Below are positions 12,201 to 27,200 of a stretch of 64,000 bases of DNA, in pieces. The stretch is from Cyclina sinensis (Eukaryota > Mollusca > Bivalvia > Venerida > Veneridae), in the NCBI GenBank assembly GCA_012932295.1, contig JAAONU010000014.1, forward strand, positions 3,475,063 to 3,539,062. Reading direction: 5' to 3'. The position numbers were made by a program, and so were the translations under genes. The notes under the pieces are model-generated. The model did no database searches and was not told where the DNA came from. It saw nothing but the letters and a program-made list of their open reading frames with translations. Each line of letters begins with the position of its first letter. Positions within the stretch are counted from its first letter, which is position 1.

Positions 12201-15200
12201 CACAACTACAATTTCATTCAAAATCATCAACTTGTGCAGCAAACAATTGACAGGGACTGTAATGAAGCAAATGAAGGGTTTGTTAACCCTTTTTCCTCTA
12301 ACATTTATCTTCTGGCATTTGAAATAAAATACAACTATCATTTATGGTATAAAGTAAACCAATTTAGGTATGTACGTAAACACTAGTTGTCTGCCTGTTC
12401 AACAAATATGGTTAAAGTAACCATTTTCTTGATATACAGTGGAGCCTTGCTATTCAGTACCCTTCTAATCTGGAATCCTTCCTTAACTGAACGAATTTTC
12501 CGGTCCCGAAATCTTTCAAACAATATTTAATACAAAAATACCTGTCAGAGGTGACATGTGATAAAGAGGTGGGTGATTAGAAGTTTGATGCTCACGAGTG
12601 TTGGTACACTTGACAGACGAGATGAGATTTCAATTCCCCGATTTTCCAATAAGCTTGATCTGAGATCAACACAACCTGCATCCACTTCCCATAGTTGAAA
12701 GATTGCAAAACTTTTGCATATTTGAAATTTTAGATTATCTTTTATTTTTCAGACACTTGCAGAAAAGTACGGCATTGGCAAGTCAACAGTCTCTGACCTA
12801 TTTAAGACAAAAGACTTCTACAATCAGCAATGGGAGAACAATGCCAGCTCCAAGAAGATACACTTCAATAACAGCAAAACTTGATGATGTGATAAGCTCA
12901 ATGATCTTGTGTGGAACTGGTTCTGCAAAGCTTGCTCCAAAAACATTCCAATCTCAGGTGTGTTAATTCAGGAAAAATCGCTGGAATTTGCTAGAGAGCT
13001 TCAACTTGCAGACTTCAAAGCTTCTAACTGGTGGTTAGATAACTGGAAAAGGACTTATTTTGTGAAAGGATTTAAGGTGTCTGGTGAAATCGGTGGTGTA
13101 AATAGTGAAACTGTTTGGGATTTAAAGAAACGCATTCCAGAGATTGTGAGTGGATATGATAAAAAGAATATCTTTAATTGTGATGATACTGGTCTATACT
13201 ACAGGGCCTGGTCAGACAAAACTCTAGCAGTAAAAGGACAAAGTGTCAACGGAACCAAAGTTGCTAAAGACCATTGACTGTGTTATCAAGGTGCAGTGCT
13301 TCTGGGGAAAAACTGAAACCCTTAGTGATTGCGAAAGCTATGAACCCAAGGTGCTTGAAAAATGTCAAACGTGATTCAAAGCAATCTACAGGAAATATTT
13401 GCTTAGATCATTGTTAATTGCCATTGACAGTGTGGATAGTGTGCAGAGCCTTTGTAAACATGTGACACTTCTTGATTGCATTGGGTGGATTGTGAAAGCA
13501 TGGAAAGACGTCAAAGTGTCAACAATAGAATGGTGTTTCAGTGTTGCAGGACTCTCAGACTCTGTGCTTTGTGACAGTCATGTTGGTGATGATGAGGATT
13601 TTGAGGAGGATGATGTGCCCTTAGCAACATTAGCAGCTCAATTCACGCTCCAGATGCATGACATTCACCAGATTGACAATGACACAGAAGCAGAGGATTC
13701 TTCAGAAGACTGGAAAAAAACACTAACTGATAGCTGCAGATCATCTGAAAACTGTGATGTCATCGTAGAGTGTGAGTTAGAGGATGTTACACCAGTTGAA
13801 ACACCACTGCCGGGTTCTGGAATGTCGCATTCAGATGTGTTGCTTAAAGCTATTAAGTTGAAGAACTTTGCTCAAGAAAAGGATCCTAGTTTCCTAGAGT
13901 TAGCTGATGAGCTTAAGACTAGGGCTGAAAAGAAAATGGTGAACTTAAAGTGTGTTCAGAAACAAACAAAGGTTGACTCATTTTTTAAGAAATAGCGACC
14001 AAGCTGTGACAAATAATGTTTGAAAAAGACTGGTGTGAACACACTGAAACATGAAACAGTCAGTTGTAAACATGTGTGTGGTTTGAAAACTTGTGATCAT
14101 TCCATGCTTCCATGCATTTTGTACTTGTAACATGTCAGGCTCATATTTGGAGTCCAAGTTTTATATGAAATATTAAAATAATCTATGATATAAAATGTCT
14201 TTTGGAGCTTTCTCCCTACTAGGCTGTTATAGGCCAAATGCAGATGCCGATACACTGTGTGAAAACCACATCAGATGTGTATAGTACAAAAACATTTATG
14301 ATTCGGAAACCTTCCTATTCCGAACTTTTCTCATGGTCCGGACGAGTTCCAATTAGAGAGGTTCCACTGTATAGGTAACTTTAAAACAAAACTATACTAG
14401 CCCTCATCAGGTTCCAGATAAAAAGAATGTAATGAGTATAATCAAAGCCAATGCATATCTGCACAAAAGCAATTACAGAGAAAAATCAAGAAGTAAGGAA
14501 CTGTAAGATGTGTACTTTCAGTTTAATAAACAAAAACAAGAAAAATTGGAAGTAAAATATAAATTTTAGCCAAGAAGAAATGAGTATTTCCTTTAAGAGC
14601 TGAGATTTAACCAAGCTATTGAAATATTGTAATAAAACAGAGGAAACCAGTTTCATTTCCCACAGGTTATCAAGTTTCACTCACAACACAGATTACATAT
14701 TTACAAGTACCTGTGAACAAAATGTGAGACAAATATAAATATACATCTCATATAAAATCAAGCAGACACTTTTGACAAACAAAAACGATGGCAATATATA
14801 TTTTAAATGAAACTCCTGCATGTCATTCAGTAAATAATAGTTTCAGCAGTTTGGCAGCAATACATTTTATACTTCATTAGGACTGTTTTAGCTTTTAAGA
14901 AAAAAATAATAATGCAAATTTGATTAGGATTTAAACAGTGATCCATACTTTCAGCTTGACACTCCTTGAATTACTTCTATTGCCTTACTGACAGCTTCTA
15001 TGGCAAAATATAATAAATATAAATAAAAGGTCTTTTAACTATCCTTACCCTGGGCTGAGATTTTTCGACTGGTCTTGAAGATGATTTAATTTTATCCATC
15101 GGGTCTTTCATATCAAGTGACATAAAACTGCTGTCTTCATAACCTTGGTCCTGTTGAAACAAATATTGTAGTTCTATTTAATTTTCCAGTAATGTCTGAA

Positions 15201-18200
15201 TTTAAAGAACACACTCTATACCAAATCAGTCTTAAAAAACTAAGGGAACAATTCTGAAATAATGATAACATTTGTCACTTTCAACTCACAGTCAACCCTT
15301 TAAACAAGCAAGTAGTTTATGAACAACAAATATTGTTTATATGACATATATGCAGTGCTTGTTAAAATAAAGATTGGGAAAAATGACTGACTGATGGAAA
15401 ATGATACGCTGATAACACCTAACTCCTAACAGTTATCTCCCTTTTGTTACTGCCATAAAAAGCAAATGACCTCACGAATCTAACTCATAGGTATTTGCTT
15501 TTTAATATATCAGATACTTTTGTAAGGAGGCAGTAGAGTCTGACTTCATAATGAAACCAAACGTGAAAACTTAAAGGGGCAGGCCAAACTTACACTTCGT
15601 CTCCGTCTAACTTTCTGTTCGGTGAACATTTCACTGCTTGCATAGACTTCCATGGCCTTTCTACTAACAGCATCAAGGTTTTTGGCCAGTCTATATGTTG
15701 TCTCCCTCTTTGGCAGGTTAGCAAACCTAGTTATAAAAACAGATTTGAAATAGTTCCTGAACAGATTTCACTGGTCTGAGGAATTATTTCAAGTTTTAAA
15801 TTTAACAGCTTACACTTGCTGAACAGTCTGTTCTGTTCCCCAACGGAACTAGAAAAACAGTAAAATACAGGTTTCAGAGAAGACTTCTGTATAATAGTTG
15901 GTTGGAAAAAAAATGTTCTTTCAACTGGCTATATCTGTACAATTTTTTATTTTTGCTAATATATCACAGACGTTTTCAATACAAACAGCTTATACAGTTA
16001 GCTACCTCTAAAAACTACACACCTGTTATTGCCTGTACCCCTTTTACGTTTACTGGGAGGTTCCCATTCATTGTCATCAGCAAGACATGGCTCCTCTTCT
16101 TTCCCCGAACCTTCACTCTCCTGGAGAAAACAAACGAGACATAATTTTTCAACAACATCTACCCAATTGCTTCCTTTTTAAGATAATTTAAGTCACTTAA
16201 TATCACAATCTCATTAAAATCAGATCATCGTTTTCGCTCCGTTACTCTTCACAACGAAGAGTACCTAGCGAAGGGTACCTAGTAAAGGGTAGTTGAGCGA
16301 CAGTTAGGATATCATTTTAATGAGATTGTTAATATCATGATGCAATCATAAAAGAAAAAAAAAGTACAAATGATTTTAAAAAATTCTATATAAGACAGAG
16401 TGTGTAAGAATGATGAACACTTTCTGTATGAATGTCCTTTGGATGTACTTTAGAGCTGTATAAATGTACTCATTGTCAGAATGCTTCATATCAAAGTAAG
16501 ACACAAAAGTGTAAAGTATTAGAAAAAAAAAGAGTAAAACCTACCTTTTTATCGAGGGTTCTTTTCTTTTTTCTAGCTCCTCTTCCCTTTTTCTTTTTCT
16601 TGTGGTCCCTGTCTCTTGGAATATCAGGTTTGGGTTGCTTTGGTGGACACTTGCACTCGAACATACAACCTGGCTTTCTACAGTGATGACTGTCAGCCTG
16701 AAAAAGTCAAAGAAATCATTTTTGCAACTGATTTAAATGTTCTCCAGAAAAATATGCCTACATCAATTTACTGTCATATTAAAATATTTGTTGTTTTTTC
16801 TAACTACTGGTATGAGGACAGATAAGATGTCTAGCTGAAAGCATGAACAAGAAGAGCTCACTGATATTTGCTGACAATACAAGGTCCTAACCATTATGTT
16901 AGGATGCAAACTTTTAAAGAATTTCAAAACAGTCAGTTTGAAGAAGCAGGGGAGGAAATGTGTGGAAGTCTGGACACAGTCATACCTTGAATTCAAGCTT
17001 TCAAGCCTTTCTTACTACAAAAATGTCAACAGATAGTGATAAAATGACAGATCAGCTAAGATATGATCACCAAAAAAACAAGCGCTATGTTCAAATGAAT
17101 GCCATGCCCCTGGGGGTGTGATGACCCTGTGAATTCTAAGTGGGATGTAACCTGTAAAGTTTGGAGGCTATAGGTGGAAGGACTTCTCTGTTATGGTCAA
17201 GTTAAAGTTTTGTGACAAACAGAGACAGACCAAAAACAATATTCCCTTCCTCCAGGGGCAGAAAAACAATATATCGTGCTTCCGTGCATATGGATGGAAG
17301 CACATTCATACTGTGGCCAAGGTTAAAGTTTGCTCTTTTGGGTTGTGGTGACCTTGACTTTTGACTCTGTGACCTCTAAGTGGGTCTGTTGGACAGAGCT
17401 AATCAAGGTGAATACACATGTGGTTAGAAAGCTTTGGATGGAAGCACTTCCATTTTATTGCCAAGGTTAACATTTGCTATATGGTGACCTAAACCTATGA
17501 CTTTGGGACGTTTAAGTGTGTCTGGCCAATACAGCACATCAAAGTGCATAGACATGTGAAGTTACAATGCACTGGATGGAAGCATGTTTATTTTATGGCC
17601 CAAGTAAGTATTTGCTATTTCGGGTCATGGTGACCTTGACCTTTGTCCCCGAGACCTTTAAGTGGGTCTTGCAGGTAAAGCACATCAAGGTGAATACTCA
17701 TGCGAAGTTAGAAAGCTTTGGATAGACATTTAAGTGTGCCTGGCTGAAACAGTGCATCAAGCTGCATACACATGTTAAGTTCTAATGCTTTGGATGGAAG
17801 CATGTTTAATTTATGGCATAAGTAAGTATATGCTATTTCGGGTCATGGTGACTTATGCCTTCGAGCCTGTGACCTCTAAATGGGTCTTGGGGGTAGAGCG
17901 CATCGAGTTGCATGCACCTGTGAAGTTTGGAGGCTGTAAATGAAAGGACTTTCGTGTTACAGTCAAGGTTAAAGTTTTGTGACAAACAAACAAACAAACG
18001 GACCAGAAACAATCTGCCCTCCTTCCATGGGCATATAAACTCATGTAGAAAAGGATAACAAATCCTTACTGTCTTTGTATCAATGCTGTCACAAATACAG
18101 CCAAGGCGACAATACTCCTTGTCACATGGAGGCTTGAAATCCGGCTCTTTCTCTTCCCCACTGTCTGAGAGCTTGCAAAGATGACATATACAGCCATAAC

Positions 18201-21200
18201 GACATCCTAAAGGAAAGAAAATAACAGATTTAAGTAAGATGATGTTTAAGTTTTCTGTTAAACAATTCTCATGTCTTGTAAAGAGAATTCTCTCTTCATG
18301 AAATGATTGATTTAAAGTATATGAATGTAGTAAGTGGTTAGGCAAGAAAGATTTTACCTACATTTATCAATTTGTGTTTAACTAAATTCTGTCCCCTTAG
18401 TAAATACATGCCTTTTATATATAACTCATGTATATAGTGTAATGTACTCAATTACAGCTTAAATTCTGTCTGTAGTCATGAATACATTTGAGTCAGTTTA
18501 TGTCATTATAGCTGCATTCTTGGTCAGACTTATTGGTCCTAATGAATATGTACATATGTTATTCATTTTATTTACTTATTAAACACCCTCACTAGTGCAC
18601 AGGGACAGGGTAGCAAATAGTTTATTTCCTATTTATCATCTTAGCTTATCATAGTGTTGTATCCAGACCCTGGAAAAGGGCTGGGTGCTAGAGGAAAAGG
18701 ACCTGGACTACAGAGTCCAAAGGCATGCTCTCCTGGAAAAATTTTGAAACCAAGTGTGCGATTGCCTGTATTCTGGGCCATTTTGACATAATTCTTGAAG
18801 GCTTTTCTATCAGCATGTATATGATATGACAGACTGATATATTTTTGAAACAAAATCAATTAAACACAGAAAGCATTCATATTTATTTTTATACAAGTAA
18901 TATTAATGAAATGTAATGTATTATTGATTGATATCTTTTGACCATGTGAAAAATTAACAAAATTCAGTGGATTGTTTATTTCTATTTGCCACTCAAAAAC
19001 ATTAATTTTTAACTACAATTTACAAAAACTATATGCAAAATGTATCATTTTCATTATCAGAACTAGACTGAAAATGAGATGAGAAGATTGCCCCTCATTT
19101 TTTTTAATCCTAATGGGAACTTTCAATTTCGATGGGCAATTTAATTTTGTAAGAAAAGAAAATTTTTGACGTTTTTCTTTAGCAGATTCTAAGTGTTAAA
19201 TTTTTGTCAAAATTGACAGAGGAATCATGAGAAAACTCTCAATTGTCGAAGATATTTCAGTCCATTCAGGTATTGTTGTTTTCGTCTAGTTTGGGATGTT
19301 TTGTCAGGATGAACTGACGTAAAAATGGTTGTTTTCTGTCATTCCTGAGTATTTTCTTCGGAGGCATGTTTGAAACCAAGACCGGAAATGTTGTGTGGAG
19401 GTGTTGATAAAACCCGCATGCCGTTACCTATCTTAGCAAATAAAAATACATTTTTACACGCTGAAAAAACTGTCTTTCTGTCAGTAGTAAATGAAATCAT
19501 AAGCTGAGTTTTTTTAGAAAAAAAAATATTCGATCATGGTTTATTTTAACAACCGAAATGATTATACTGCAAGTGAATCCAAATTCTGGTAATACGTCAG
19601 ATTTCAGGACTTTTCACCTCCTAGACATTTCGGCCTTGGACGTTTCGGCCTCAAAACCTTGGTGTTTTCAACATTTTTTTTGCAAATATGAAAAAAAAAT
19701 TATAGGATATATAACTTATACTCGTATACTTTATTTACATTCATGACTTAATATTTTTGTCATAAATGAATGTATAGATGTATATAATGGAATTTTCCGG
19801 TAAAAATTAATGAACATAAAAAATATAATATTCAAAGTATACTACTGCAAAGTTTTCATATTTAAAAAAAAATTCCCTTCAAATATCTAAAGTAAAATAC
19901 TTTTAAAAAATGAACATTTTTGCAATATTCAAAGGCTTTCAGTCTTTTCAGGTTACAATTTTAATAGTAAAGTACTACAGTAGGATTTAAGTATGCATGA
20001 CTTGACACATGTTGTTTCAGCTTGATTGCACACTGATTGAACACCTCAGAGTGATAGTTGAGATCATTCCAGATAATCCAATTAGTGACCAATCAACCTA
20101 TAACCACAATATTGGTCATGTCATACATACCTATAAATAATCCCATTATAGTACCATACTTAATTAGAAGCTGAAAAGACCAAGGCCAAAACATCCAGGA
20201 GGTGAAAAGGCAAAGGCCGAAAAGTCCATGAGGTGAAATGTCCAAAAACCATGTGTTGCGATGTAACCCTGTAATTTACAAGAAGTTCTTCATCGTCAGT
20301 TTTTCTTAATTTTTTAGCTGCTCTACTTAAAATCTTGAACAAAATTTCCTTGGGGCGTATTGTGCATCAAATAGTAAAATCTATGGGCAACATTTTAAAA
20401 CAACTGCGCGTCGCAGATGACTTTCCCAATCTCTGGTTACTGACCTCTTAATAGCTGAGTGCTTGTTTAGCACTTGACTAGACATTATTTGTCTATTTGA
20501 GTTTATTTATCATTGGTACCAGTTGCCTATATGTTGGGGATAGTGCAAGATACAGAAAGCATCCCACTCCAAAGACACCCCTGGTTCTTGCATGCTCAGT
20601 GTACAGTACTGATACATGAGACCTCGGTTTAACGTCTCATCCAAAAGACAACAAGTAATGTTAGTGGAGATGTGGGGGATCGATCTCGTGACCCCTGGGT
20701 AACCAGTCCAGCGCGTTACCATCAAACCACTGATCTGCTCCTTCGATTTGACACTCCTAAGGTCTATGTACAGTAGAAGAAGGTATCAATGGGTGGAGTT
20801 AAATCAAAATATGCGCTGGACAATTGGCAGGAGATAACAATGGGCAGATTGAAAAAGGATGCTTTTTAAATTTCCCTGCAGTAAATAGGGTAGCTGGGCT
20901 GGGTTCAAAAGGGCCAGGGCCACGGGCCAGGCTAAAAAGTGCTAGATGAAACACTTTTAAGATCAATTATCTATTGTGTCTCTTTTTCTTCCCGAGATCG
21001 ATCTACTGTACCTAGGTGAAAAAAATATTACACTTTGCAGTTACAATACAAAGGATTTAAATGTTGCCCCCAGGATATAAAAAAAATGGTCATTAGTACA
21101 TTACTTCTGTTGTAAATGCTTTTTCAGATTCATGATAGTGCCTTGAACATCATGAAATTTCTGAAAATGCTTCTGCTGTTCTCTTTTACATTAATGTTGA

Positions 21201-24200
21201 TACAAAGCAAACTCTTGCTTATCACAATTTATCATATGGTGCACATATAAACTATGTTTCAATATGAAATGTATGATCAAACTTTGTAAATAAACTTAAC
21301 ATGAAGATATATGCCTTAATTTCTGTTCCAGCAAATGATTGCATAACGTTTTTGTTAAGAGTAATCAAATGTAATCGTGATTACTTGAATACATGTAATG
21401 TAATGTAATCAATTACTGATGCAATTTTAGAGTAATCCATAGTAACTGTAATCAGAAAATCAGAAAATAACGAAAGTAACAAAGTAATGTCATCAATAAC
21501 TGACCTAAGTATACAACCACAAGTCTGACTGTGTCAAGAAACCTTTTTTAAATTTTTTTTATTCTGTTTAAGCTAGTATATGTCAAGCTAACATTTTTTA
21601 CAGTATGCAAAATTTTGTTATAAGAACTTATCATTACAATGACAGAATCATCACTTAAAGGCCACTGTAAATTTAGGCTGGGTTCTAGTCTGTTCATGAT
21701 TTGATTTTTTTTATTAATTAATGACAATTCTAATGATCAACAAGTCTTCCTCTTAACAACTCCAAACTATAAGCTAACAGAGGAGAAAACACACCTGTAT
21801 CAAATTGTCTAACAAATGAATACATTAACTTGCTTGAAAATTCAGTGAAAACTTCTTTTCACTGTTAAAACCTAACAGTATGCAGTAAAATTTAACCATA
21901 ACATAAAAAATATTTATACAAGCAAAATAACACATGAAAAGAAAACAGGAAAGTGAGAAAACAGCACCACCAACAGAACACAATCAACCACCTTCCTGAC
22001 TAAACAAGGGTTAAAATCAAATCTAACATACCCAAGCAACAGTCTTTGGATTGTATACCTGAGCCAGAGAATTTTAGCCCTATGAAAGTGAAATCATGTT
22101 CTATTTTTCATTTCTTTTTTTTTTTAGAAAAAAAAAACAACATTCTTCACTGAGACTTAAAGCTCAACACCTTCTAACTTAGAATAATACAATGTACTTG
22201 CTAAATAAATAAAGCCTGTCCAATATGACTGCTAGCTTTAAATGTGGATGCTTAAAGAAAAGAAAAATGGATGACAAACTATTCAACGACTGAAATGAAG
22301 AAATATTGTTTTATAGCTGCAAAGCAGATACAAAATGAAATGGTGTTTCATAACAAACCCTTTTTCCTTAAATACACTCAACTGTTCAATCTTATGGCTC
22401 ATATAAAAATTGAACACTTAAGTATAGGTACATCAAAGTTTTACACCATGAAGTTAGTCTATGACTTATTTTATCTCACTCTAAAAGGCAAAATGAAACA
22501 TTGAATACAACATTTAATGACTGAATGCATGCAACACTGGCATACACAAACATGAATAAATCTCTATCAAACTGTATTCTTATTATATGGTTCCTTTAAG
22601 ATCCCTTCTGAATCCTTGAAATTATGTCAAGTATAAGTAATTAATCTCTAAATGGGGAGTTTATTGTGGAGATAACTTATTGACAAGACATATTTCTACC
22701 TCCAATCAGCAAATCACTTACACTATTTTCATCATCTCACAAAGACTTCTTCTAACAAACTGAATCAGAGTTATTGTAAAATATCTGGAGAACTGATTGT
22801 GCAAAATCTGGATATAGATTCTGAGTGAAACAAAAACATAGGGTTACAGCAGTTAATCCAGAGACTGCAGCGCAAGTGAGCTAACAACTAAATAAGGTGA
22901 GAAACTATCAGAATCATAAAGCTATGTACTGAAATATACTGAAAGCAAGCTTCTACAATAAAAATATCCCATAGCTTAGAAGTATCTAAAGCATACAGCA
23001 TTTATTCATTTCATTTACTCAAACATGCATGACATTGATAACCAACAACATCCTTACCTGGTTCAGTGCATGTGTCAGGACTTTCTGTTTTAATTTCCAC
23101 TTTTTCCTCATCTGCAAACATAGAGATTTTGCATTACCTTTTTCTAGAACACAAATGAAGGGAAGTTACTCAGAATATACTACCTAATTTTGATAGTTAT
23201 TAACTCCCTTAATCTTTAAGAACTATTTTCTCTTGTAATGTCTGAAAAGCACAACTGAAGGGCAGTAACTCTATAATATAGATTCCTTTTTGTTAGTCAG
23301 TTTTAGCACCCTTTCTTTTGTGTGCAAAATTTATTTTCTAGAAGATAATGAATTAACCCTTAACCTGCTGGAACCTGAAAGTGATTAGCCTTTGCCACCA
23401 GTATAGAGCCAGGCCAGCCTGCACATCCGTGCAGTCTGGCCAGGCTCTATACTGTTGGTAGCTCCAGTTTTGTATTTTGATATTGAAATCCTTAAACTTT
23501 GAATGGACTGTTCCAAATTCAAAGCTGGGCAAATCCATTACAAAATTTCAGCATGTTCAGGGTTAACATATGTATGTAATAATGCCTTGTCAACAGTTCA
23601 CACAAGCTGACAAAATCAAGTAAATGGTAAACCATACTGATTATGTGTGTGTCTGTTTAGTGAAACAAGAAAAAGATATTGTACCATGGAAAATTAATGC
23701 TCATACCTGGGAAGTCAGTTTCTTCTTTACAGCTGTACTTCCCTAAATCATATGAGCCCCTACTTGCTGAAGAATGTCTTCTTGACCTATTACTGCTTTC
23801 ATCAACATCCTCCTCATCTTCTGGTTCCTCGTCAATTTCTTCTTCCAAGGCATTGTCTTCATCAACCCCTTCATAAACAGGGGCTTCATCATCTAACATA
23901 TTGAAGATGTAAAAACAATTAACTGCATATTTACTTGGGGACATTGTTTTTACATATCGAAACATATTTCTTAAAGTATTTCGAAGAAGAAATTTGTGTG
24001 GTCAGTTCCCAGCTTCAGCAAATTCAAAACCTAGAGAAAGATGTCTAAAGTAAAGTAAACCATTTAAAGTTTACCTGTCTGATAATTCTCATCTATCTCA
24101 GGCTCTTCTTGCACACACTGGTCATGATTGTGGACAACTTCCTTTGACATCCTTCCTTCTCTTCTTGCTATTCTAGCTTCAGTTTTCCTGTTTCTTGTTT

Positions 24201-27200
24201 TTTCAGCCTACATAAAACATTTATCAACATATACCATAGTTTAACTTCAGCAAAATCTGAATGATTTTTATATCAAGAAATTCATCACTGCTAGCAAATA
24301 CAGACTTATGTTTGGCCTTAATTTAGTGATGCTAAAATGATTTCTTTTAAGTGTTGTAAGCTCAATGAATTGTAAAAAATTTCTGATGCATTCTGTACAT
24401 AAAAAAGGCCCTTTCAAGCTCTTCTGTTTCTTACTTACCTTTTCCATTCCTACTGCTCTGTTGAGAAGGGTCTTGTCAAATGCCGACACTGCTGCCACTG
24501 CCATTGTGTGTGTGAGCTTACTGAGTGCGAAAAGTTGCTTTCCTTTCTTATTTTTCTTACTCTGTGAATTTGACACCTCTGGCTTCTGGCCAATGTGTTT
24601 CTGAGTTCCAAGTTTTTGTAGTATTCTTTCATCTTCTGCATCTAGCTTCATTCTTTTCACAAATAATTTACGCATTCCATACTTGTGTTGACTTGAGTAT
24701 TTAACGTTATATGGAACCTTTTCAGGAGGTGGTTTACCATCATCTTCATTATAAACATCACTTTCTATAATTGCTAATTCATCAATTTCATATTCATAGT
24801 CCATCATTTCAGAATCCCTTTCCTCTGGCTTATTACTATGACCACTTTTCTTTCGGCTGCTGTAATTTACCAATTTTCTTCTTTTCTTCTTTAGATCAAG
24901 ACCAATATCTTTGATTTCTTCTGGATCAAGATTTTTCACAAGTCTTTCTTCAGTTTTCCAGTGAACCTTGCCAGATTCTGAAATATTTAAACCAGTTGCT
25001 TCTTGCAATTCTTCAGCATTTTGGAACCTTTTTTTCCATCCTTTTATTTTTGTAATATCAGTAGTTTTGGTTGGGGTTTTAAAAGGGGACTTTTCAGGAG
25101 TCCTTGACTGTCTTCCTAACAATATATCCTCCAATTCTTGTTTCAACTGTTTCTGGTACTTCATCAAGCGCATTGGCATTCCACGGAAATTCTGCTTGTG
25201 TTCATCTCCCGACTTAACATCTGTAACTCTTCTTGAACCAACATCTTGCTGTCTTTCTTTCAATAGCTTCAAATGTGCTATTTTCTTTAACTGAGAATCT
25301 GTTAACCAGTCCATTTTCTTTTCAAGAGAAATATGTGCCTTTAAAGCACTTTCAGATGCAAATGAAACAAAAACATGACCGTCTACTTCATCAAAGTCAG
25401 GTTCTGCCTTCTTTAACTCTTCTTTTATATGTGGGTCTGTGTCCTTTCTGATAGTTTGATTATGTTGACTATGTGGTATGTTTACAGGTAATATATTTTC
25501 CTTATTCAAATATTCATCTAGCTCATTGCAAGCAAAGGCACTCTCTTTCTTAGCTTCAGCTTTTTCTAGTTTGTGTAAAACATCTAGTGGTTTTGGTTCA
25601 ACAACATTATTAACTGTTGTGAATTTTGGCCTCACCTTTGCATTAGCAGATTCCTTCAAACTTTCAAAACCAGTGCGATCTACACAGTTAATTTCTATTT
25701 CATCATCATCATCATCATCTGACAAAATCACAACATCAGTTTCTGGTTTTGTTTCTGAAACAAACAAGACATCATCATCATCCTCTCCCACTTCATTCTC
25801 CTTCAATTTATCACCAGACTTTTCCTCATTTACCTTTTCACATTTTTTCTTGGCTTGACTCTGCTCAGCAGATTTATCCATTTCGGATTTAGCAATATTT
25901 TTACCTTGTGGTTTCTTTAAAGTTAGACCAAACATTTCAAATACACTTACAGTTTTAACACAGTTCTGATCACCTTGATCTTCATGGCTTTTAACATTAC
26001 TGTCATTCTTTTTTGTACCGTTTTCTTTGTAAGTATCAGCATTTTCAGACGGAATATCAGAATCTGTGACTTTTTCATTCAAGTCAGATTTACCTGCCAA
26101 GCCTTCATCTATTACCTTTGCTTCATCACTTTCATTTTCACAGGAGTTTTCATCACTGTCACTTTCTTTCTGAGCTTTTATTTGTTCTTCCTTTAATTCA
26201 TTCAAATATTTTGGGTCATCATTTTTCTCATTTTCAAGTAGACTATTTGAATCATCTTCAAGCCCATTTCCCTTTGTAGCACTCTTCCTAGTTTTTTCTG
26301 TACTTTCCATCGAATTAAAATCTGTGACTTCATCAATGTTATCAGGCTGATCTCCAAATTCGATGATTGTTTTATCACTGTCTGTGCTTATATTAACACT
26401 ATCATTTGGGCTCAGTGACTTTTCATCACTGTAATAGTAAGAATCTTCTGTTGTTCCTAGCATTTCAGTTAGTTTGTCGTCCTTTTCTTTAACTGCATTA
26501 TTGACCTTATTAATCAAGTCATCTAGGCAAAGAGGACTTGTTTTCATTCCAGATAATGTATATTTGTATTGAAAATCACTTGGGAAAGGCAACCTGGACT
26601 TTTCAAATATCAGTTTTTTTACATCTTCATCAAAACTTAACTTTCGGTTTGGACTTGTTTTTGCTATTTCACCATTATCATTAAGGTCTGCATCCAAGTT
26701 TTTCTTCACTTTTTTTGGTGAAGCACTGTTGCTCCTTGAGCGTGGCATCTTCTTTTCAGATGAGCAAGATTCCTGTCCCTGAGAATTATTTTCCAAAGAC
26801 TTGCTTTCCTTTGGTGTCCGTTTTTTGTTGTCCTTTTTTGGTGAGGCTAACTTTTTCTCTGAATTTTCTTGTTTATTTTTACTGGAAGGGATTTTATTCA
26901 AAGCAGCAATGTTTTCATTTACTACAGCCTCGATTGCTTCATCAACAGAATTCCTAACCATTTCAGGGCCCACTGCACAACTGTCATCATTTTCATTCAC
27001 AACCTTACCTTTCTTGAATTTCTGAGGACTTCCTAGTTTTTTAGATTCAGGACTTTTATTTTCTGTCTGTTCCTTCTTGGGTGATCTTTTCTTCCTTACA
27101 GGGCTAGGGCTTTCAGATATCCTTCTAGCTTTCCCTGAAACTGTACCTTTACCTGCTGTTTCATCAACTGGCTTGGTTATTTCAAGTGGATTTTGAGACT

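Noticed and set aside
12437..14369. Tigger transposase as a domesticated host gene
   Set aside because: Termini and TA duplication intact, frame broken and catalytic region deleted, so an ordinary dead copy.
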